From CAZEQJ01 sp964514385 (GTDB lineage: Bacteria; Bacteroidota; Bacteroidia; Cytophagales; Cyclobacteriaceae), in the NCBI GenBank assembly GCA_964514385.1, contig CAZEQJ010000014.1, positions 1-64,000 on the forward strand: a stretch of DNA of 64,000 nucleotides. The letters are read 5' to 3'. Below are positions 34,229 to 43,519 of this stretch, piece after piece. The notes under the pieces were generated by a model, which saw only the letters and a list, made by a program, of their open reading frames with translations, ran no database searches and had not been told where the DNA came from. Both the position numbers and the translations under genes were made by a program. Each line of letters starts with the position of its first letter. The first letter of the stretch is position 1.

Positions 34229-37200
34229 TCAGAATCGGGCTTCACGTTTTACTTTACTGGTGATATAGGTATACATCGCCGGGATCACGTACAATGTAAG
34301 AATGGTACTGAAGATCAGGCCGCCAATTACAGCAATACCCATTGAAACACGACTTTCAGAACCTGCTCCCAGGGCAAGCGCAATCGGCAAAATGCCCAGA
34401 ATCGTAGAAAGCGCTGTCATCAGGATAGGCCTGAACCGTGACTTTGAGGCTTCAAAGATAGCGGTGGGGATGTCTTTACCACGTGCCTTAAACTGATTGG
34501 CAAACTCCACGATCAGAATACCATTTTTTGTTACCAGTCCGATAAGCATGATGATACCGATCTGGCTGAAAATGTTTAATGTCTCTCCAAAAAGCCATAA
34601 TGATAATATAGCACCAGCAAATGCAAGCGGCACGGTAAACATGATCACGAGCGGATCCCTGAAGCTTTCAAACTGTGCAGAAAGCACCAGGTATATCAAT
34701 AATACAGCAAAAAGGAGGGCAAACAACAGGCTGTTAGAGCTTTCCCTGAATTCAGCGGCAGCACCATCAAGGTCCGTCTGATAACTTTCATCCAATATAA
34801 GACCGGCGATCCTGTCCATTTCATCAATCCCCTGGCTGAGTGAATACCCTGAATTCAGGTTTGCACTGACTGTCGCCGAGGCATAGCGGTTGAAGCGGAA
34901 AAGTTGTGGGGGTGTACTTTCTTCTGACATCGCCACCAGGTTATCCATCTGTATAAGTCCTCCGTCTGCTGTGCGTACATAAAGGGTTTTGAGGTCAAGT
35001 GGCTCATTTCTGTCATTGCGCTGCATCTGACCAATGACCTGATACTGCTTGCCATTCATGATGTAGTAACCAAAACGCTGACCGCTGATCCCAAACTGCA
35101 ATGTGCGTGCAATATCACTTACAGATACACCCAGTTGGCGTGCCTTTTCCCTGTCAATGCTTATCTCCAGCTGTGGCTTGTTGAATTTAAGGTTCAGGTC
35201 CACAAAACTAAAGGCATCACTTTTTCTTGCCTCCGTCATGAAAGGCTCAAGCACTTCTTTCAGCTTATCGATGTCTCCTGCCTGAATTACATATTGAAGA
35301 TCAAGGCCTCCCCTGCGATTGCCGATGGAAGCCGGTTGAACAATTACCGACCTGGCCATGGTGTAGTTACTCAGTTTAGAAGACATTTCGTCAACTACTT
35401 CCTGCTGGGTAGCATCCCTTTCGGTGGCATCTACCAGATTAACTATGATAAAGGAGCTGTTTACAGAGGAGGCAGCACCAAAGCCGGGTGAGGTGACACT
35501 GAAAATGTTGTCTACATGGTCCTGGTCCATCGCCATATCGATCACCTGATTGGTGAAAAAGTCCATGTATTCAAACGTAGCTCCCTCCGGTGCCGTAGAA
35601 AGAATGCGAAATGTTCCCCTGTCTTCCATTGGAGCCAGTTCGGAGGGTACAAATTGTAACAATACGTAGATTCCGGCGCCGCTCAACAGCAGGATGATAA
35701 AACTGATCCATCGTCGGACAAGAAAAGCCTTTAATGAACGTGCATACAGATTGTTTAGCCACACAAAGAACGGCTCGGTAATATTATAAATCCGATTATG
35801 CTTCTCCCGGTGCTTAAGCATTTTACTTGAAAGCATTGGCGCAAGTGTCAGGGCTACGAATGAGGAAATGATTACGGATGCAGCTACGGTTACGCCAAAT
35901 TCCCTAAACAGACGCCCGGTGAGGCCCTGCAGAAACACTACCGGCATAAATACAGCCACAAGCGCAACCGTGGTGGAAATTACTGCGAAAAATATTTCAG
36001 TAGCTCCTTTCATGGCTGCCTCTTTCGGCTTTATACCACGTTCTATTTTGGCATAAATATTTTCAAGCACTACAATGGTGTCGTCCACCACCAGTCCAAT
36101 AGCCAGTACTACCCCGAGCAGGGTAAGCACATTGATGGAAAAACCGGCAAAATAAAGTACAGCAAAAGAACCAATCAGTGAAATGGGTATCGTAATCACC
36201 GGAATGAACGTCGTGCGCCAGTCTCTGAGAAAAGAGAAAATTATAAGTACCACAAGGATAAATGCAATGTAGATGGTTTGCTCGACCTCATCGATACTGG
36301 CCCGGATATATTCGGTATCATCAAAACCGATTGTGGTTTCCACATCATCCGGAATGTCATTTATCACCTGTCCGAGTCTATTGTAAAACTCTTCTGCTAT
36401 GGCCAGGTTATTGGATCCGGGTTGTGCGCGGATTACCGTCATGACCATTGGCTCGCCATTTCGTTTCAGAATAGTTCTCAGATTCTCCGGTCCGAGCTCG
36501 GCGAAGCCGATATCCTTAAATTTGATGAGTTCATTTTCATTCTCACGGATGATAAGGTCGTTGAATTCCTCCACCGTTGTGAGCCTTCCCATTGTCCGTA
36601 CGGTAAGTTCTGTTTTATTCCCTTCTACAATGCCGCTGGGAAGTTCGATATTTTCGCTGTTTACCGCATTGAAAACATCGATAGGCGTGAGATTATATGC
36701 GGCCAGGCGGATTGGGTCCATCCATAGTCTCATGGAGTATTTTTTTTCACCCCAGATATCTACTGAGCTCACCCCGTCAATTGTCTGAAGTCTTTCTTTC
36801 ACGATATTTTCTGCTATATCGCTGAGTTGCAGAAGGGACCTGTTCTGGCTTCGTAGCTGGAGTCCGATAATTGGCTGCCGGTCAGCATCGGCCTTACTTA
36901 CTACCGGCGGCTCCGCATCCGGGGGCAGGCTGCGTACCGCCTGAGATACTTTATCACGTACGTCATTCGCTGCTGTTTCCAGGTCAATATTGAGGTTAAA
37001 CTCTACGGTAATGGTACTACGGCCATCACGACTGACCGATGTAATGGATTTAATACCTGATACAGAGTTTACCTCTTCTTCCAAAGGTTCGGTGATCTGA
37101 CTTTCAATGACATCTGCATTGGCGCCAGGATAGGAAGTAGATACAGATATGACCGGGGGGTCCACACTTGGGTATTCCCTGACGCCGAGAAATTCAAAAC

Positions 37201-37285
37201 CGATGATACCAAATATGATGATGATCAATGACATCACTATGGCCAGTACAGGGCGGTTTATGCTAAGGTGGGAAAGACTAGCCAT
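34229..37285 (-). CDS. RND efflux pump (AcrB/HAE1 type)
   Basis: 1018 residues. Start SINRPVLAIVMSLIIIIFG is the first transmembrane helix. VREYPSVDPPVISVSTSYPG is the usual porter entry, and the proton-relay pair lies in LAIGLVVDDTIVVLEN (Asp-Asp in the fourth helix). Two large periplasmic loops and twelve predicted membrane helices follow, ending at LTLYVIPAMYTYITSK. It drives export of drugs, detergents or dyes with the proton gradient. The three-gene order adaptor, pump, channel gives a complete efflux system. Confidence 0.95.
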   Translation of the reverse strand: MASLSHLSINRPVLAIVMSLIIIIFGIIGFEFLGVREYPSVDPPVISVSTSYPGANADVIESQITEPLEEEVNSVSGIKSITSVSRDGRSTITVEFNLNIDLETAANDVRDKVSQAVRSLPPDAEPPVVSKADADRQPIIGLQLRSQNRSLLQLSDIAENIVKERLQTIDGVSSVDIWGEKKYSMRLWMDPIRLAAYNLTPIDVFNAVNSENIELPSGIVEGNKTELTVRTMGRLTTVEEFNDLIIRENENELIKFKDIGFAELGPENLRTILKRNGEPMVMTVIRAQPGSNNLAIAEEFYNRLGQVINDIPDDVETTIGFDDTEYIRASIDEVEQTIYIAFILVVLIIFSFLRDWRTTFIPVITIPISLIGSFAVLYFAGFSINVLTLLGVVLAIGLVVDDTIVVLENIYAKIERGIKPKEAAMKGATEIFFAVISTTVALVAVFMPVVFLQGLTGRLFREFGVTVAASVIISSFVALTLAPMLSSKMLKHREKHNRIYNITEPFFVWLNNLYARSLKAFLVRRWISFIILLLSGAGIYVLLQFVPSELAPMEDRGTFRILSTAPEGATFEYMDFFTNQVIDMAMDQDHVDNIFSVTSPGFGAASSVNSSFIIVNLVDATERDATQQEVVDEMSSKLSNYTMARSVIVQPASIGNRRGGLDLQYVIQAGDIDKLKEVLEPFMTEARKSDAFSFVDLNLKFNKPQLEISIDREKARQLGVSVSDIARTLQFGISGQRFGYYIMNGKQYQVIGQMQRNDRNEPLDLKTLYVRTADGGLIQMDNLVAMSEESTPPQLFRFNRYASATVSANLNSGYSLSQGIDEMDRIAGLILDESYQTDLDGAAAEFRESSNSLLFALLFAVLLIYLVLSAQFESFRDPLVIMFTVPLAFAGAILSLWLFGETLNIFSQIGIIMLIGLVTKNGILIVEFANQFKARGKDIPTAIFEASKSRFRPILMTALSTILGILPIALALGAGSESRVSMGIAVIGGLIFSTILTLYVIPAMYTYITSKVKREARF

Positions 37286-37287
37286 GG

Positions 37288-38340
37288 TTAAAGCACCTCG
37301 TTTTTGTTGTCATAGGTAATAAATTCGAGCCTTGTATCGGGCTGTATCTGAAGCAGGCCAGAGGTAATGACGGTATCACCATCCTGTAAGCCTGCTGCAA
37401 TTTCCACATCATCAGGTGTCCTTATACCTAATTGGACCGTTCGCTTTTCGGGCCTTCCCTTGTTGGACACATAAACATAATGGCCATTGAGTTCCGGTAT
37501 TACTGCCTCGCTGGGGATCAGAGCAGCCTCAGGCTTTACGGAGAGGACCAGTTCAATTCTCGCAAATTGTCCCGGAACGAGTTCACCACTTGTATTATCT
37601 GCAATGGCACGCGCATTGATAAGGCGGGTATTAGGATCTATCCTCGGTTCGACCGCATATACCTCTGCTTCAAATTCTTTATTGAAAGTCTCTACAGTAA
37701 AATAGATACGGTCGCCGGGTTCAATTTCTTTGGCATACTTGCCCGGAACAGCAAAGTCAACCTTAATTTTATCCGTGTCATATAATTGGGCTAGTACCAT
37801 ACCGGGGTTCATCAGCGCACCAACACTTACCTCACGCAGTCCTAGTATTCCGTCAAATGGAGCCCGTATCTCTGTTCTTTGTATCTGCGCACGGATAAGC
37901 TCTATTTCAGCCAGTTGCGTATTGAGCTGGGTAAGGGCGTTGTCATATTCCTCCTGACTGATAGCTTCCCTCTCGAGTAGTCTGCGTTGCCTGGCTTCAG
38001 TGGCTTTACGAAGCTTTAAGGTAGCTTCTGCCCTGTTCAGTTGAGCCTGCAGGTCCGCGTCGTTAATCTTTACCAGCAGGTCGCCTTTTGCTTTACGCTC
38101 ACCTTCGTCGAAATAAATGCCGGTAATCAATCCGGAGACTTCGCCGGTAAGCTGTACTTCTTCCTGAGCCATAAGTGTACCGGTAAGCTTAATTTTATCC
38201 TGTAGCGGTTCCGGGTCGACCACATGATAGGTGACTTTCAAAGGTGGCTTCTCGGTAGTTTTTGGTTCCGCTTTCGGATTGTCGCATGCAATAGCCAGAA
38301 AGAGAAGAGTTGAAGTAAATAGAATGAGATTGACTTTCAT
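37288..38340 (-). CDS. RND periplasmic adaptor (membrane fusion protein), lipoprotein
   Basis: 350 residues from the ATG at 38340, which opens a lipoprotein signal (FLAIAC, Cys about residue 19); a longer start at 38367 lacks a signal. The lipoyl/barrel-sandwich region (VQLTGEVSGLITGIYFDEGE), a helical hairpin (ATLKLRKATEARQRRLLERE) and a C-terminal beta-barrel with membrane-proximal domain are the MFP layout. It links the pump to TolC. It is the first gene of the operon, which diverges from the M14 peptidase gene. Confidence 0.93.
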   Translation of the reverse strand: MKVNLILFTSTLLFLAIACDNPKAEPKTTEKPPLKVTYHVVDPEPLQDKIKLTGTLMAQEEVQLTGEVSGLITGIYFDEGERKAKGDLLVKINDADLQAQLNRAEATLKLRKATEARQRRLLEREAISQEEYDNALTQLNTQLAEIELIRAQIQRTEIRAPFDGILGLREVSVGALMNPGMVLAQLYDTDKIKVDFAVPGKYAKEIEPGDRIYFTVETFNKEFEAEVYAVEPRIDPNTRLINARAIADNTSGELVPGQFARIELVLSVKPEAALIPSEAVIPELNGHYVYVSNKGRPEKRTVQLGIRTPDDVEIAAGLQDGDTVITSGLLQIQPDTRLEFITYDNKNEVL

Positions 38341-38425
38341 CAGGATGCCCGGGTTAACCGCATACACAACGGGATAACCGTCCGGTAGGTTTATAGTTTC
38401 TATATTAGCGGTAATATATTGTTAT

Positions 38426-38443
38426 TAACCTCAAATTAGGTTA
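38426..38443. promoter_or_regulatory. Inverted repeat between the efflux operon and the peptidase gene
   Basis: TAACCT (38426-38431) and AGGTTA (38438-38443) are perfect 6-base inverted arms with spacer CAAATT, 7 bases before the peptidase ATG. The divergent RND operon starts 86 bases to the left. A shared operator is possible. Confidence 0.3.
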
Positions 38444-38450
38444 GCTGTAC

Positions 38451-41012
38451 ATGAAAAAACTGATAATTCTATTCGCCCTTATTTCGCATTTTGCGCTCAA
38501 CGCTCAGAAAACACCCGACCTGCGGTATTACCTGCCGGATGAGAACTATAATTCTAGCATTCCCACACCTGCTGAGGTACTTGGTTTCGAAATAGGCGAG
38601 CGCCATGTGAGCCATGATCAGATGGTGCGTTATGTCGAAAAAATCACGGCAGCCTCCGGGCGTATGAGTCTTGAAATTTATGGCCGCACTTTCGAGAAGC
38701 GACCTCTCATGTTGATAAAAATTACCTCCGAAGCCCGTCAGGGTCAGCTTGAGGACATCCGGCAGAAACGCAAAGAGGCGATACTAAACGGAAGTGACCT
38801 GTCTGATTTTCCCGCTGTTGTATATCAGGGGTATTCTGTGCATGGCAATGAGGCCAGCGGAGGCAATGCTGCATTACTGATGCTATACTATCTGGCCGCC
38901 TCTGAAAACCCGGAAGTGAAGGAATGGCTCGAAAATAACATAATACTGCTGGACCCCTGCTTCAATCCGGATGGGTTTAACCGGTTTTCCTCATGGGTAA
39001 ATTCACATCGCTCACAGGTAGAGGTAAGTGACCCGAATCATCGGGAATTTGATGAAGAATGGCCGGGAGGACGCACCAACCATTATTGGTTTGATGTAAA
39101 CCGGGACTGGTTACCTGTACAGTTGCCCGAAAGCAAGGGCCGGCTGGTAAATTTTCAAAAATGGCTTCCTAACGTATTAACGGACCACCATGAAATGGGT
39201 ACCTATTCTACCTTCTTTTTTCAGCCTGGCATAGAATCGAGAACAAACCCTAACACACCAGACAATAACGAGATGCTAACAGCTAAAATTGCCACCTATC
39301 ATGCCGATGCACTAGATAGCATCGGTAGTCTCTATTATTCCAAAGAAAGCTATGATGATTTTTACTATGGCAAAGGGTCTACGTATCCCGACATTAACGG
39401 GGCAGTAGGTATCCTGTTTGAACAGGCCTCCAGCAGAGGTAGTGCCCAGGAAAGCCCGCATGGGGTATTGCGCTTTCCCTTTACTGTCAGGAACCAGGTT
39501 GTTACTTCCTTTTCTACGCTGCGTGCTGCAAATGCATTACGCATCCAGCTGTTGGAGCATCAGCAACAGTTTTATGCTGAGTCAAAAGTTATGGCAAGTC
39601 AGGAAGAGTATCCGGCTACGCTGATAAAAGCAGATGACGGGCATCGCCTGAAAGCCTTTACCGAGATACTAGATGTACATGAAATAACCTATTTCAGTAT
39701 GTCAGAAGCGGGATATCGTTCAGATGGAATCGATTTTAACAGGGAAAACGCCATAGTCGTGCCGCATGACCAGCGTCAATACAGGCTTTTCAAGATCATG
39801 ACAGAAGATGTAACCTCATTTGAAGACAGCCTGTTTTATGATATTTCAGCCTGGTCATTCCTTCATTCTTTTCATCTGGAATCAGCTCCGTTTAAAGGAA
39901 GGAGGGTGGAAGACTATACCGCTGAGAAAAACTCTTTTTATCCTGACACCAGCTATCCGGAATACCAGGAAGGGATTGTGGCCTTTATAATTCCCTGGAA
40001 AACCTATTACAGTTCCGGTGTAGTGTATGAGCTGCAGGAAGCCGGCCTGAGGCTGAAGGTCAGCAACAGAGAAATTGATTTTGGAATAAGCAAAATTTAT
40101 CGTGGTGACATCATTATTCCGATTCAGTCACAGGAGCTGAAAGGGAAAGCCCTTTACGACCTCATCAGGGAAAAAGCATCGAAACATAATGTATCCTTTT
40201 TTTATACCAATAGTTACAGTCCGTTGGGTGCTCCCTTCGAATCACTGGAGAAGACAGGGCCCTATCTGGGTAGCCGGAATATCGAACCATTGGAGCAGCC
40301 CCGGATTGCTTTACTCGTTGGAAGCGGTGTATCGGCTTATGACGCCGGCGAGGTATGGCATCTGCTGGATGAGCGTATGAAAATACCTGTGACCTTGCTG
40401 GAAACCAGTGATGTAAATGCCGGTACATTATCACGATACAACGTACTGATCATGGTGGATGGCAGCTACAGGATAAATAAAGATGTGCTGAGCAACTGGA
40501 TTTCCGAAGGCAATACAATCATAGCATATGAAGATGCTGCACGATCACTCGCAATGACAGGCATCACGGATGTTCAATTCAAAAGCCAGCAGGAACAACA
40601 AACCTCATCAGAGGAAAATTATGAAAATATGGAGCTTTTTGATGGTGCACAGGTGATTGGCGGAACCATATTTGCCGCAAAAGGTGATCTTACACATCCG
40701 TTGCTGTACGGCTATTCCCGGAAGCAGTTTCCCGTTTTCAGGTCTCACACGCTATACATGGAAATGGCTGAAAATCCTCGATCCAATCCGTTGTCTTATG
40801 CCGCAGATCCGCTAATAAGTGGCTATATTTCAGATGAGCAATTAGCGCAAATCCGGAACACAGCCGCTATCGATGTAAGTGGTGTTGGCCGCGGCAGGGT
40901 GATCTCGTTTATGGACAACACCAATTTCCGGGCCTTTTGGTGGGGAACCAACAAGCTGTTGATGAATGCCATTTTCTTTGGTTCAACGCTGGATTACGGC
41001 ACCACACGATAA
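38451..41012 (+). CDS. Secreted M14-family zinc metallopeptidase with C-terminal GATase-like domain
   Basis: 853 residues with a signal peptide (ending about residue 19). The peptidase domain has zinc ligands in SVHGNEASGGNA (His-x-x-Glu, about residue 130) and a later His in NVLTDHHEMGTYSTFFF. It is a carboxypeptidase-A-like fold acting on exported proteins. Residues about 610-720 (RIALLVGSGVSAYDAGEVWH then NVLIMVDGSYRINKDVL) look like a class I glutamine-amidotransferase-like or ThuA-like fold added C-terminally. It diverges from the RND operon. Its substrate is unknown. Confidence 0.85.
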   Translation: MKKLIILFALISHFALNAQKTPDLRYYLPDENYNSSIPTPAEVLGFEIGERHVSHDQMVRYVEKITAASGRMSLEIYGRTFEKRPLMLIKITSEARQGQLEDIRQKRKEAILNGSDLSDFPAVVYQGYSVHGNEASGGNAALLMLYYLAASENPEVKEWLENNIILLDPCFNPDGFNRFSSWVNSHRSQVEVSDPNHREFDEEWPGGRTNHYWFDVNRDWLPVQLPESKGRLVNFQKWLPNVLTDHHEMGTYSTFFFQPGIESRTNPNTPDNNEMLTAKIATYHADALDSIGSLYYSKESYDDFYYGKGSTYPDINGAVGILFEQASSRGSAQESPHGVLRFPFTVRNQVVTSFSTLRAANALRIQLLEHQQQFYAESKVMASQEEYPATLIKADDGHRLKAFTEILDVHEITYFSMSEAGYRSDGIDFNRENAIVVPHDQRQYRLFKIMTEDVTSFEDSLFYDISAWSFLHSFHLESAPFKGRRVEDYTAEKNSFYPDTSYPEYQEGIVAFIIPWKTYYSSGVVYELQEAGLRLKVSNREIDFGISKIYRGDIIIPIQSQELKGKALYDLIREKASKHNVSFFYTNSYSPLGAPFESLEKTGPYLGSRNIEPLEQPRIALLVGSGVSAYDAGEVWHLLDERMKIPVTLLETSDVNAGTLSRYNVLIMVDGSYRINKDVLSNWISEGNTIIAYEDAARSLAMTGITDVQFKSQQEQQTSSEENYENMELFDGAQVIGGTIFAAKGDLTHPLLYGYSRKQFPVFRSHTLYMEMAENPRSNPLSYAADPLISGYISDEQLAQIRNTAAIDVSGVGRGRVISFMDNTNFRAFWWGTNKLLMNAIFFGSTLDYGTTR

Positions 41013-41042
41013 TTTTTCTTATTTTTGTAAAAAAAATGAAGT

Positions 41043-41564
41043 GTGAACAAACGATTTTTTGCGTTTGACAAAAACTATTTGCTAAAAGAAGCCCAGGCGA
41101 AGGCTGAGTATGATCTCCTGCATGAGATGATGGCAATAGTACGCTCATCCTATGAGATGATGTTTAATCCCCTTGGGCTGGTCGATGATACTATCCTGGC
41201 TATACGCAATACGCCGTTTACGCGTGTGGAGGCTTTCTCCGGGTTTTATACACGTATGGCTGCGCTTTACCGGTATAAATTTGACGACAATCAGCTGGCA
41301 CTCGTTTTTGATGGTAAAAGCAACGAGGAAAAATACAGGGAAGAATGGTCATGTCAGTTTCTGGACTGGATCAGAGACTTTTGTCAGGACCGGGTGTTTC
41401 TGGTGACGATAATAGAAGAAGGCCTTTTTTATAACGACCAAAATCGTTCCATGTCAGCAGAGCGGCTCATCACGTATCTTCATGAGAAGTTTGAGGTTCG
41501 CTTTTATCCGAAAAAGGGAATAACGCCCTGGAAGCCAAAGCCACGTATGCGGGTTAACCGTTAG
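41043..41564 (+). CDS. Protein of unknown function
   Basis: 173 residues starting at GTG 41043; no upstream ATG is in frame and a stop precedes it. TATTTTTG at 41020-41027 fits a -7 box. The sequence is helical and charged with an aromatic core (RVEAFSGFYTRMAALYRYKF) and a basic C-terminal tail (PWKPKPRMRVNR). It has no signal peptide or membrane span. No family recognised. It ends with a TTAG 4-base overlap on the convergent kinase gene. Confidence 0.6.
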   Translation: MNKRFFAFDKNYLLKEAQAKAEYDLLHEMMAIVRSSYEMMFNPLGLVDDTILAIRNTPFTRVEAFSGFYTRMAALYRYKFDDNQLALVFDGKSNEEKYREEWSCQFLDWIRDFCQDRVFLVTIIEEGLFYNDQNRSMSAERLITYLHEKFEVRFYPKKGITPWKPKPRMRVNR

Positions 41565-43489
41565 CCAGATCTTGCTTTTTCAGAGATCAGGCTAAGAATT
41601 TTCTGCTTCAATACGGCCGGTTTGAATGGCTTGGACACATGATCATCCATGCCCATTTCTTTCGATTTATTTTTTACATTAATAAAAGCGGATGCCGTAA
41701 GCGCAATAATTGGTGTGCGGTGCCGTCCGGTGTCTTTCTCTGTTTGCCTGATTTTCCTGGTGGTCTCATACCCGTCCATATTAGGCATCTGGATATCCAT
41801 CAGTATAATATCGTAGGGGGAATTTTCAAATGCCTCCAATGCTTCATAGCCATCATTAGCAATATCTACTAGTACGTCCCATCTCGACATGATCTTTAAT
41901 GCAACCTTCTGATTGATCAGATTGTCCTCTACGAGCAGTATTCTTGTGCCTTCAATAGACTCTGTGGATAATTCCATATCGGCTGGTTCTTCATTCGCCA
42001 CATCAGATGGCTCAAGCGCCAGCACTACCGTAAAAGTAGAACCTTTGTCCAGTTCGCTTTCCAGCTTTATACTTCCACCCATCAATTCTACCAGCTTTTT
42101 GGTAATGGCAAGACCGAGTCCCGTCCCGCCATATTTTGTTGTAGTGCCGCTGGACGCCTGTGAGAAATGTTCAAAAACCTTTTCGTGATTTTCGGGCGCG
42201 ATGCCGATGCCGGAGTCTTCAATTTCAATAGCGAGCATGACCTTGCTCTTGATGTCACGGATTACTTTGGCCCGCACCCAAACATGACCCTCCTCTGTAA
42301 ATTTAATAGCATTATTGATAAGGTTGGTGAATATCTGGTTCAGCTTTTGACCATCGCTGATCAGATAAGGAGGAATATTGTCGTCCCAGGTGAAGACCAG
42401 CTTTATTCCTTTTTGCTGTGCAGTAAACTGAAAGCTATCCACCAGATTCTGGATTAATTCTACCAGATTATTTGGTGCATAATCAAATTCCATTTTAGCA
42501 CTTTCAATCTTGGAGAAATCGAGGACGTCGTTGATAAGTGCCAGCAGCTGATTGGCAGAAAAGCCCAGTGTCTCGACATAATCTTTTTGCTCGGGGTTAA
42601 GATCTTCTGATTCGAGAAGGTGGGCCATGCCGATCACAGCATTGAGTGGGGTCCGGAGTTCATGACTCATGGTGCTTAGAAACTGCTCTTTCGCCTTTGA
42701 TGCCTCTTCCGCTTTTTCTTTGGCAAGAATTAGCTCTTCCTGCACCTTTTTTCTTTCGTTGATTTCTTCATTAAGCAGCTCATTTTGTTCTTCGAGCATG
42801 ATGGTTTTTTCCTCCAGCTCAGAAGTTCTTTCCTGCACCTGGATTTCAAGCATTTCATTGGCCTGCTTGACTTTGCTTGCTTCCCTTTCGAGCAGGTCTG
42901 TAAGTCTTTTGTTGATGCGCAATGCCAGCCATGCACCAAAGCCGGCAGTAGCAAAAACAATGAAGTATTCGACATACGTAATCCGGGACTGTTCATTAAA
43001 AAATAAGGCATCCGGAGCAAGATGTATCTTGTAATACTCGAATGAAATCAGGGTAATGGATATAATAGCAAATAATATCGGCTGATAAATGCGAAAAGAC
43101 AGGAAGCCGACAAAAATTAGACCGGTGAGGTAAATAAATGCTGACTCAATGTACGGGTAATTGAAGATCTCAAAAACCGCAATATTGAGGCTGCTGTTGA
43201 TGGCATTGAAAACCAGATTGACTACCACACTTAATATGGTAAGGTTACTGGCCATTTCGGTTTTACCCCGATAAAGAAACCAAATGCTTAGAACCAGGCA
43301 GAGCACTGCCGTAAAGCCGGAAAAGAAAATAAGCCACTCCTGTTGAATGAGAAAAAAAAGCGACCTGAAAAAGTTGAGAAGTAATAGTATCAGTGAGGTA
43401 TAGAGAAGATACTTGGCCTTCTCCTTAACGGATAGGTTCTCTTTGCTTACTCCAATCAGTAATCCCGATATCCACTGGTTGTCATTCAT
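41561..43489 (-). CDS. Hybrid sensor histidine kinase with receiver domain
   Basis: 642 residues. Multiple membrane spans (about residues 22-200, roughly six) with a following coiled coil (200-260) lead to the H-box FLSTMSHELRTPLNAVIGMA. The ATPase domain shows NLINNAIKFTEEG, EDSGIGIA and GGTGLGLAI. A C-terminal receiver has the acceptor Asp in DIILMDIQMPNMDGYE and the conserved Lys in DDHVSKPF. The phosphate goes His to Asp inside one protein, with an output partner elsewhere. No sensory domain outside the membrane. Confidence 0.94.
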   Translation of the reverse strand: MNDNQWISGLLIGVSKENLSVKEKAKYLLYTSLILLLLNFFRSLFFLIQQEWLIFFSGFTAVLCLVLSIWFLYRGKTEMASNLTILSVVVNLVFNAINSSLNIAVFEIFNYPYIESAFIYLTGLIFVGFLSFRIYQPILFAIISITLISFEYYKIHLAPDALFFNEQSRITYVEYFIVFATAGFGAWLALRINKRLTDLLEREASKVKQANEMLEIQVQERTSELEEKTIMLEEQNELLNEEINERKKVQEELILAKEKAEEASKAKEQFLSTMSHELRTPLNAVIGMAHLLESEDLNPEQKDYVETLGFSANQLLALINDVLDFSKIESAKMEFDYAPNNLVELIQNLVDSFQFTAQQKGIKLVFTWDDNIPPYLISDGQKLNQIFTNLINNAIKFTEEGHVWVRAKVIRDIKSKVMLAIEIEDSGIGIAPENHEKVFEHFSQASSGTTTKYGGTGLGLAITKKLVELMGGSIKLESELDKGSTFTVVLALEPSDVANEEPADMELSTESIEGTRILLVEDNLINQKVALKIMSRWDVLVDIANDGYEALEAFENSPYDIILMDIQMPNMDGYETTRKIRQTEKDTGRHRTPIIALTASAFINVKNKSKEMGMDDHVSKPFKPAVLKQKILSLISEKARSG

Positions 43490-43519
43490 CGGTAATGATT
43501 TACCCGAATATACAATAAT

